From positions 464,501-528,500 of the forward strand of contig JAUJYZ010001512.1 of NCBI GenBank assembly GCA_033675265.1: a stretch of DNA of 64,000 nt, given 5' to 3'. The position numbers and the translations under genes are program-made. The notes below the pieces were generated by a model. That model saw nothing but the letters and a program-made list of their open reading frames with translations, ran no database searches and was not told where the DNA came from. Shown here piece by piece: positions 10,901 to 19,700 of the stretch. The number at the start of each line of letters is the position of its first letter. Position 1 is the stretch's first letter. Source of the DNA: Actinostola sp. cb2023 (Eukaryota > Cnidaria > Anthozoa > Actiniaria > Actinostolidae).

Positions 10901-13045
10901 GAGAAGAAGGAAGGAGAGAAGGAGGAGAAGGAAGAGACGAAGGAAAAGGAGGAGGAAGAAGAGAAGAAGAAGGAAGGAGGAGGAAGAGACGAAGGAAGAG
11001 GAGGAGGAAGAAGAGAAGGAGGAGGACGAGACGAAGGAAGAGAAGGAGGAAGAAGAGGAGGAGGAGGAAGAAGAGAAGGAGGAAGAGGAGGAGGAGGAGG
11101 AAGAGAAGGGGGAGGAGGAAGAGAAGGAGGAGGAGGAAGAGAAGGAGGAGGAAGAGAAGGAAGAGGAGGAGGAGGAGGAGGAGGAACAGGAGAAGGAAGA
11201 GAAGGAAAAGGTGGAAGAGAAGGTGTTGGTAATGTGCGGCGACAGAACAACATACCTGTCATGGTCAGGATACAATCCTGATGTTTGTTTGTCTTGGCTT
11301 GTGGTGGTTTGAAGTGATTTGTTTTCCTTATTTATTGATTGTAAAGTCGACTAAAACAAGAAGGCAATGCACAAGTGGTAAATAACTTGATCAGGTCTTC
11401 AAGTAATCGTGAAAGTAAACCGCCACAAATGAATAAGTCTACACAAGCCTACTCACCTGCAGTTTCTGTATCTCCAGTGCTTTGTTAGCTGGTGCTGACA
11501 GGGCTATTGCTGGTGCTGCTGGTGCTGACAGGGCTGTTGCTGGTGCTGCTGGTGCTGATAGGGCTGTTGCTGGTGCTGATGATAGGGCTGTTGCTGGTGC
11601 TGCTGGTGCTGGTGCTGATAGGGCTGTTGCTGGTGCTGCTGGTGCTGACAGGGCTGTTGCTGGTGCTGATAGGGCTGTTGCTGTTGCTGATAGGGCTGTT
11701 GCTGGTGCTGCTGGTGCTGCTGGTGCTGCTGGTGCTGATAGGGCTGTTGCTGGTGCTGCTGGTGCTGACAGGGCTGTTGCTGGTGCTGCTGGTGCTGACA
11801 GGGCTGTTGCTGGTGCTGATAGGGCTGTTGCTGTTGCTGATAGCGCTGTTGCTGTTGCTGATAGGGCTGTTGCTGGTGCTGGTGCTGGTGGTGCTGACAG
11901 GGCTGTTGCTGGTGCTGCTGGTGCTGATAGGGCTGTTGCTGGTGCTGCTGACAGGGCTGTTGCTGGTGCTGCTGACAGGGCTGTTGCTGGTGCTGCTGGT
12001 GCTGATAGGGCTGTTGCTGGTGCTGCTGGTGCTGACAGGGCTGTTGCTGGTGCTGCTGGTGCTGATAGGGCTGTTGCTGGTGCTGCTGGTACTGACAGGG
12101 CTGTTGCTGGTGCTGTTGCTGATAGGGCTGTTGCTGATAGGGCTGTTGCTGATAGGGCTGTTACTGATAGGGCTGTTACTGATAGGGTTGTTGCTGATAG
12201 GGCTGTTGCTGGTGTTGCTGGTGCTGCTGGTGCTGACAGGGCTGTTGCTGGTGCTGATAGGGCTGTTGCTGATAGGGCTGTTGCTGATAGGGCTGTTGCT
12301 GGTGTTGCTGGTGCTGACAGGGCTGTTGCTGGTGTTGACAGGGCTGTTGCTGTTGCTGATAGGGCTGTTGCTGGTGCTCCGTGTGAGGATAGGCCTGTTG
12401 CTGGTGCTGCTGGTGCTGATAGGGCTGTTGCTGGTGCTGGTGTTGATAGGGCTGTTGCTGGTGCTGATAGGGGTGTTGCTGGTGCTGATAGGGGTGTTGC
12501 TGGTGCTGCTTGTATTGATAGGGGTGTTGCTGGTGCTGCTTGTATTGATAGGGGTGTTGCTGGTGCTGCTTGTATTGATAGGGCTGTTGCTGGTGCTGCT
12601 GGTGCTGATAGGGCTGGTGCTGGTGTTGATAGGGCTGTTGCTGGTGCTGATAGGGCTGTTGCTGGTGCTGATAGGGGTGTTGCTGGTGCTGCTTGTATTG
12701 GTAGGGGTGTTGCTGGTGCTGCTTGTATTGATAGTGCTGTTACTGGTGCTCCGTGTGAGGGTAGGGCTGTTGCTGGTGCTGGTGCTGCTGGTGTTGATAG
12801 GGCTGTTGCTGGTGCTGATAGGGCCGTTGCTGGAGCTCCGTGAGAGGATAGGGCTGTTGCTGGTGCTCCGTGTGATAGGATTGTTGCTGGTGCTGCTGTT
12901 ACTGGTGCTGATAGGGCTGTTACTGGTGCTGCTTGTATTGATAGGGGTGTCTGGTGGCCTTTGGACACATTTGGATCATGGCGAGATTCGTTTGGCACTA
13001 TTGCTGGCTTGTGGCCATTGCATTCAATAGAAGGTTGTGTTGGCG
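7979..13045 (-). CDS. Coiled-coil protein with an expanded Ala/Pro/Thr/Ser repeat exon (unrecognised)
   Basis: Product not recognised. Three 3' exons join cleanly: 10261-10332, 9071-9143 and 7979-8083 (TAG at 7979-7981). They encode charged helical sequence (IKLEQEIHIKEVEYQRDMEK, then NAEHELLYEREKL, then LQIEVLQNAVKLAKMANELL), which suggests a C-terminal coiled coil. Upstream, exon 11457-13045 ends KALEIQKLQ at a consensus donor (CAG|gtgagt). It encodes more than 450 residues of imperfect APATALSAPA repeats, opened by unique sequence such as TQPSIECNGHKPAIVPNESR. This exon exits in phase 0 but exon 10261-10332 needs a 1-base completion, so at least one exon is missing. A 22-nt candidate at 11256-11277 does not fix the phase by itself. 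The start codon was not found, and the 5' acceptor near 13046 is a guess. Confidence 0.6.
8455..8885. repeat. Tetranucleotide-derived (ttga/ctga)n tract
   Basis: A long run of 'attgattgactgattgactg' type sequence built from TTGA, CTGA and CTTGA words, with a 60-bp higher-order repeat containing 'gactagtcgactgcttgatt'. It lies in the intron between coiled-coil exons 9071-9143 and 7979-8083. Confidence 0.95.
9215..10235. repeat. 38-bp minisatellite carrying a dispersed TIR-like motif
   Basis: About 26 copies of a 38-bp unit (gttgggctacctgtggtaaa + tacgagtgctagtctata). The variants are ctagtc/gtaatc/gtagtc and aaatac/caatac. It lies in the intron between coiled-coil exons 10261-10332 and 9071-9143. 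The first half of the unit is the same motif found singly at many other places in the window. Confidence 0.96.
10416..11222. repeat. ~800-bp polypurine (GGA/GAA) tract
   Basis: Almost pure A/G on the plus strand, built from GGA, GAA, GGGA and AGAA words, with only scattered pyrimidines (for example 'gacga'). It sits in an intron of the coiled-coil gene. Both strands are open only because of low complexity. Such mirror-symmetric polypurine DNA can form triplex (H-DNA). Confidence 0.95.
11490..12950. repeat. Trinucleotide-phased minisatellite (ttgctggtgctgatagggct)
   Basis: Imperfect array built from blocks of 6, 12 and 15 bp (gctggt, gctgatagg, gctgacagg, gctgcttgtattgatagg). Every length change I could follow is a multiple of three over about 1.45 kb. 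On the minus strand it reads APATALSAPA-type repeats inside the coiled-coil exon 11457-13045. The plus-strand frames are shadows. Confidence 0.93.
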
Positions 13046-13719
13046 CTAAGCTTCACGTTATGAAAGCCATAAATATACAGACTGTTAGTGTACTAGCTAC
13101 TTGTACTGACGGGGGAGGGGAGGGGGGTTAGGGGAACAAATTAACCGATTCTAAGAATGAGTTCCAAAGCAATCATCGCGCAGACATTTTAGTAACACAC
13201 TCAGTCTGAGAGCGTTATCACTAAAAAGGACAGGGGAGAAAGTGAAACAATCTCTGACACTGATGGGATTCGAACCCACGACCCTTGGAACTGATCACCG
13301 ATGCCCTTCCCGTGGGTACCCAGAACTGATCACCGATGCTCTACCAGCTGAGCTACAAGGCCAGACTGGAAGCAGGCCATGGATACCCAGAACTGATCAC
13401 CGATGCTCTACCAGCTGAGCTACAAGGCCAGACTGGAAGCAGGCCATGGATACCCAGAACTGATCACCGATGCTCTACCAGCTGAGCTACAAGGCCAGAC
13501 TGGAAGCAGGCCATGGATACCCAGAACTGATCACCGATGCTCTACCAGCTGAGCTACAAGGCCAGACTGGAAGCAGGCCGTGGGTACCCAGAACTGATCA
13601 CCGATGCTCTACCAGCTGAGCTACAAGGCCAGACTGGAAGCAGGCCATGGGTAATTAAGATGGAAATTCGCGGCAAATAATAATAAAATAGGAAAGCAAA
13701 ACAGATTAGATTTTTTGTA
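13046..13719. other. Interval between coiled-coil and RRM genes
   Basis: Contains a G-rich patch near 13110-13130 (gggggaggggaggggggtta) and the tRNA-derived array at 13253-13655. No exon is recognised. The 5' end of the coiled-coil gene should start here or further upstream. Confidence 0.5.
13253..13655 (-). repeat. tRNA-derived SINE head amplified as a 67-bp array (A boxes x5-6, one B box)
   Basis: Five 67-bp units start at 13318, 13385, 13452, 13519 and 13586, exactly periodic. On the minus strand each unit holds a tRNA 5' half with D-arm TAGCTCAGCTGGTAGAGC, a Pol III A box, followed by ATCGGTGATCAGTTC. A single tRNA 3' half with B box GGTTCGAATCC (revcomp of 13266-13276) follows downstream at 13260-13290. 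A full cloverleaf is not apparent, so this looks like a tRNA-derived SINE whose head was tandemly multiplied. It lies immediately 3' of the RRM gene, on the same strand. Confidence 0.85.
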
Positions 13720-16700
13720 TTACTCTTTTATGTCAGGGAGTGTAGACGCTGGTCCCTCATCTGTGGTAGCGAAGGCGGTTGTCTCTCCTGGAAACTCGGC
13801 AACCTTTTTCAAAATTTCTTCAATTCTTTGGACGAATGACGAATTATTTTCTGTACGAAATGAAAAGATTAAAGTAAACAGTAACGCAAAAACTGAAAAA
13901 CAAATTACAACAATAAACTCATCTACTATCACCATTACCTTGAAACTAAAGCAATAAACTCATCTACTATCACCATTACCTTGAAACTAAAGCACTGAAG
14001 TGCATCGCAACACTGACATATTCTTACCAGCTGACTGCAGCTTGGCCAACGAAGCAAGGACTGTGCCCTGGAGTACTGCTTCGTTACTATCCTCATATGA
14101 ACGACGACGAACGCTTGGATAGTCGTTCCTCATAAGTCGATCACGCACTAACGAAAAGCAGTCCAACTTCAGCCAAACAAACATATTTATATGATACAGT
14201 ACAGTACAGTTAGGCTAGAAGGGGAGGGTTAGGTACGGTACCGTCTAGGGCAGGACTGGGTGAAAGGGTAGGGTATAGTACGTTCAGGGTAGCACTGGGC
14301 GGAAGGGGATGGGAAGTAGACACGGTACGTCCAGGGCGGGATGGTCGGAAGGGTTGGGAAGGGTACGGTACATCTAGAGTAGGACTGGGTACGAGAGTAG
14401 AGTATGATAGATTCAAAGGTTCATTTATTTCCACATAGTATGATTACAAATAATAATTATAATAATGTTATGGTGGAGGATACAAGAGAAAAACCCTAGG
14501 GGTTAAACAAGGCTCTTGCAACCTAAAACTACTGATACCTGGAGCCGGTTGTTCGAAAGGCGATTAGTGCTAATCCTGGATTAGCATCAATAGTTTTCTT
14601 AAGATTTAATCCGGAATTAGCGCTAACCGCCTTTCGAACAACCGGGCCCTGGACTATACGAGGACCACCGTCCATACACACCATTACAAAGGACTTCACT
14701 GTCTCTTTGTTCAGGACTTAACGAGACCCGTGTTTCGCTAGCGAGCTCCACTACAACATGATTGTTCCCAAGGATTCGTCCATTCATGGTTGACACGGCA
14801 CGCTGCGCTTCTTCGAGCTTTTGAAATCGTAAAAACCTGTAGTACACAACAACCGTAGTTTGGTGAATTTTAATTAAAATAAGATTTGGACAAATTAAAT
14901 CAATCAATTACCACTCTGAATCAAGTGCATTTTAGAGTATATTTATATCAGACGTTCAAACAACCATTAAACACGACACCAGAATAAAACCATTCAATAA
15001 TAATTTTATTGCTGGGAATGGAATTGTCGATGAAGACAAGTTCCGTAGACTATCTATTGTCACGAACTCCTCACTTCCGCTTCGTGGTGGTCACGTGGAT
15101 GAGTGCCTAAGCGCGTGACGTGTCCGTAGCGCGGCCACTCAGCCCCTAGCCACGCAGCCAACACGGGTGGACATTCGTGTTGTCGCTTCGTGTCGATCAC
15201 TTTACATCGGATTTCTCGCTGATATTGACGTTAAAGATCTTCGTTTTAAACGAAGATTTATAGACGCAAATTTACAGAATATCAGGACGACTGTAAATGG
15301 AAAGGAAATCGTTCATGGATCACTCCGAAAACCCTACCCCGGAACGATTCGCCGCCATCTTGGAAAACCAACGTGCAATCATGGTTAATCAGTCTACAAT
15401 ACTTCATAATCAAAACAAGATTCTTCGTGGATTAGAGCAGTTATTTACGCTGATTCCTAGTGCTCAGAACGCTCTAAGCGGCCAGCCAACGGTACCATGT
15501 ACCCAGAATCTACCTGTTACCCCTGTTGTAAGCGTACATGGTGTTCTTCCAACGGTTGTCGAGCCAACGCGAGTGGAACCAGCGCTAACACAGATCACCG
15601 TCGTACCTGCGATGTCTTTACAACTATCAGATCCACGCGCGGAACAGCAACATCAGACGGCTACCACAACAGTTTTATCTCAACCCAACACTTCCATCCA
15701 GCCTATCCCAGAAACCAGTTTTTCCAATTCGTCCATGGTAACCGTTCATCCTGTTCCAGTTCCCGCTGTGCCGATGACATCTTCGCCAGACAGTTCAGAC
15801 GACGAGCAGCGCATCCCACAATTTACGTCAAGGTCAGAAGTTATGCAAATCAAATGTAAAAGTTGTTCCATCGGAAATTTCTCAGTTCAGTTGCTAAGAC
15901 ACATCTTTCAGGTCGAGGAATTGGCAAATCGGAATTGTTCTGGCACTCGAGGAAAAGAACAAGTCGACCCGGTAAGGTTAAAATTCATCAAAGAAACTGT
16001 ATTCGAATTGTATGCCATCGCCGCTGAAGAACGACTCAACACATGGAGACATTGTGTTCGCGCTATGGACGAATTTTTACGACGACCAAAAAATAACAGA
16101 AAATTCAAAGATCTCGGGCCTCCAACACTAGTCGAACTGAACCAAAAGATGAACGTTACTTTTTAAAAACCTGACTCAAAGTAAAGAGTGTGTATACTAG
16201 CTACCAAAATAGCAAGACGTTTCCAAGCGTGACTGGTTGTTTCATTTGCGTTCATTTAGCAGATAGACAATTATTTTCAAATGTAATTTGCTTTTAATTT
16301 AATTAGAGGAATCTAAAATAAGAAAGCGAATTACAGCGTTCATTTAGCAGATAGATAATTGTAGATAATGTAATGTGCTTTCAATTAGAGGAATCTAAAA
16401 TAAGCAAGCGAATTACAGCGTTCATTTAGCAGATAGATAATTATAGATAATGTAATTTGCTTTTAAATTAGAGGAATCTAAAATAAGCAAGCGAATTACA
16501 GCGTTCATTTTCCCCAGTACTTTAATTATATAAACTCAAATATTGTCAGAAACTAAATTGAAAAATTGTTGAAAAGACTATTTCTAATCCATGTTGTTTG
16601 GATAAATATGCCATTAGGAAATTAGATTATGTAAACATATATGAATAAATTAAGTTGACATTTTTCAAAAACACTAAACTGGCTTGCTGTGGGATTGTGC

Positions 16701-19700
16701 AAAATAAAACAACAGTTGATAACTTACATACAGAAATAAATTCCAACTTAATAAAGTTCCAGTGAGTTGCCACCCTTAGGGTTTGGTTGCTGTTCCCCCA
16801 GTTTCTTACTAGCATAAAAACTTGTAAAGAAATCAATAATCCTTTATTTCTCCTCCACAAAGTGGCTCTTGAGATATCACTCACTCTATTCATTCTAATA
16901 TTCTATACACCCAACACGTCAACTCACTAGTATGTTTTTACCGTGGGAGGAAAACCAGAGTATCCAGAGAAAAACCCTCGAAGCAAGGGAGAGAACGAAC
17001 TGACAAACTCAACTCGCATAGAGCACCCGGTCCGAGAATTGAACCAAGCAGGCACCAAGCAGTGACAAGCAAGTGCTCTTACCACTTAACCATCCTTGCT
17101 TGTGAACTAATTAACTGCCAATCACTGGACACATGTCCAGTAAATATGAACACTCAGTCTGGACGAACATGATGATACTGATCACATGACAGCCTGTGTG
17201 GCAGCCCAAAGGGTACCCCCTCCTTTTCTGTCCCTCTGAGTCCCCTTCCCCCTACGATCCCTTCCAATCCTTAGTCCCTCCGATCCGTACCCTTTGGGCC
17301 GCCACGCGGGCTACACATGACAAGCTTATAAGAAATGCAATATTATTATTTGCAACTACACACGTATCTGCAACTAGACACGTATCTGCAACTACACACG
17401 TATCTGCATATCCCTGGGCTGGGATAGCAGAACTACAATCTTGGACAAAAGTGTTGCTACAAAGTCATATTTTAGGAAACTTTCCTTTTTATTATGATTG
17501 AAATGACTATTTTCAAGCTCCTCTTATTCACTGTTGATCTCTGATGTTGCAATGTAGGGGTAAGGAATGCAGAACAACATTGATCTAGGGGGATGGGGAG
17601 GGAAATATATTATAAAATGCTGCACTTTGTAGAAATTCACCATACCATGCTAAAGAAAATGTAAAAACAATTTTGTCCAAGTTTAATGAGTAACATACCC
17701 GTATGTGTAACTCTTTGTGTTATCAGCTGGCTGAATGTGTCCATCTTTCACTTCACCCACTGCCTTGAACATTTCTGTCAATTCTCTCTATGTGTATATT
17801 GACAAATAAATAGTTTGAACTACTGCAACAGTGACTGACCGCTGTTACAGTAAAATGCTTGGACTTGTGTCACCTTTTTGAGTTTTAACAGACAGTACCA
17901 TTAAAGTGCACCTAACCCCTGTGAGATTGTTTAAGAAATCTATTCAATATATGCTGAAAAGTTGGTGGGTTCAGTATTTTGTGATTTGAACCTTGCGTTT
18001 ATGAGCTATAGAGGTTTGAAATCTCAATATGCAAATTTGATGACGTCTACTAAGGAATTTGCCATAACTTAATTAGACTTTTTTCACTAATAACTTATTT
18101 TTTGAAAAGGGGAAAAAGTTATAAAATCATTCATAAAAACTGTGAAGATATTCTGTAAGTTTTCAAATGTCAATAATCAGCACAAGGCCGTTTTTGTATA
18201 ATAAATGATTCCTTAGTAGACGTCATCAAATTTGCATATTGAGATTTCAAACCTCTATAACTCATAAACGCAAGGTTCAAATCACAAAATACTGAACCCA
18301 CCAACTATTCAGCTTATATTGAATATATGTTTAAAACAATCTCACAGGGGTTATGTGCACTATAAGTAAACAATAGAGTAGCTTCATTGAGGGCCTATCC
18401 TGTCATATTTGCTCAAGGAAGCTTGATACTCTGATAAACAAATATTTGCTTGAGAAATGGGCAAATATATACCCTGGTTCCAGAGGTGCTTTTCGAGCCG
18501 AAGGTGAGAGTATGAGGCGAGAGTATGCGCGGCTGTGGTAGAGCGAACAGAGAGAAGAGCGCCTCTGGTAGAATCCGTTAGGAATCTCACTTCCATGCTA
18601 GGCCCCAAGTACAGAATTTGAACCTCGTCGATGATTGGTTAACATAGTCGTTACCAGGCTTGACAGTGAAATTGCCATATAACACGCATTGCTATTGGCT
18701 TTCACAGAATGTCGCAATTAGTGATTGGTAATCTGATTGGCTCTCAGCCATTGTCAATAAGAGTACAGACACATAGAATGACGAATCGCTCGCACACGGA
18801 TCCAGTGCGCGCTTGAAGTGTTTTTTCTTTCAAACTTTATTCTTGCTTTTGGATGTTTTTTGATTTTGTTATTGTAAAAAAGAAATCGCAAGCAGTTTTC
18901 CATTGTCTGTACTCTTATTGACAATGGATTTGACATCACAAAATGTTCTAAACTTTGCAGTGGAACCACGAGTGTAAAAACCATTCAAAGTTGTCATAGT
19001 AATATGGTCAGCCATGTGTCGCCAAACCGCTTTTGCATGTTAGTTTCAGCCAAACAGAGAGAGACTTGGGGCCTAGCATGGAAGTGAGATTCCCAACGGA
19101 TTCTACCAGAGGCACTCTCTTCTCTTCTCTCCGTTCGTGCATACTCTCGCCTAAATCCTTCGGCTCGAAAAGCGAAAAGTGCCTCTGGAACCAGGGTAGC
19201 AAATATACAGTTTAGAGGAGAATCCAGTTTCTGAGGACAAATATACAGTTTAGAGGAGAATACAGTTTCTGAGGGCAAATATACAGTTTATATTAGAGGA
19301 GAATCCAGTTTCCAAGGGCAAATGTATAGCATAGGCCTGAGATAGGAACTAGCTTCTATTGTCTTTACTATTCAACAATAAAATTTTCCTTTGCAAAATA
19401 TGTCACATATGGGCACTATTTGCTGATAGTTGCCCTCGGCAGAACAATACTATCACATCACATGATCGAGAGAATATTTGAAGGGGTTCCTGCAAGAACA
19501 GAGTAATTGAGTGACTTGTGATCAAAACCCAAATTCTCCTTTGGAATTCAAAGAAGGAGAATTTAGATTTTGGTCAGAGATCACTTATATTGTTCTTGCA
19601 GGTGACATTCTAATTTCCAATGTACTCATGACAGACTGCGTATATCTTCTCACCAAAGAGACATCTGCTGGGAGTCGCCCCACATAAACAGAAAATAAAG

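Noticed and set aside
10385..11281. Ser/Leu/Pro-rich or Arg/Lys/Glu-rich proteins on both strands
   Set aside because: Frames are open on both strands over a pure polypurine tract; low complexity alone explains them.
11482..13030. Plus-strand ORFs of 453 and 512 codons (AGADRAV and GLLLVL repeats)
   Set aside because: Shadows of the trinucleotide-phased array. Only the minus strand has unique flanking codons and a consensus donor.
13253..13655. A cluster of functional tRNA genes
   Set aside because: Only one unit is followed by a T arm, and the anticodon and acceptor stems do not pair well; better explained as an amplified SINE head.
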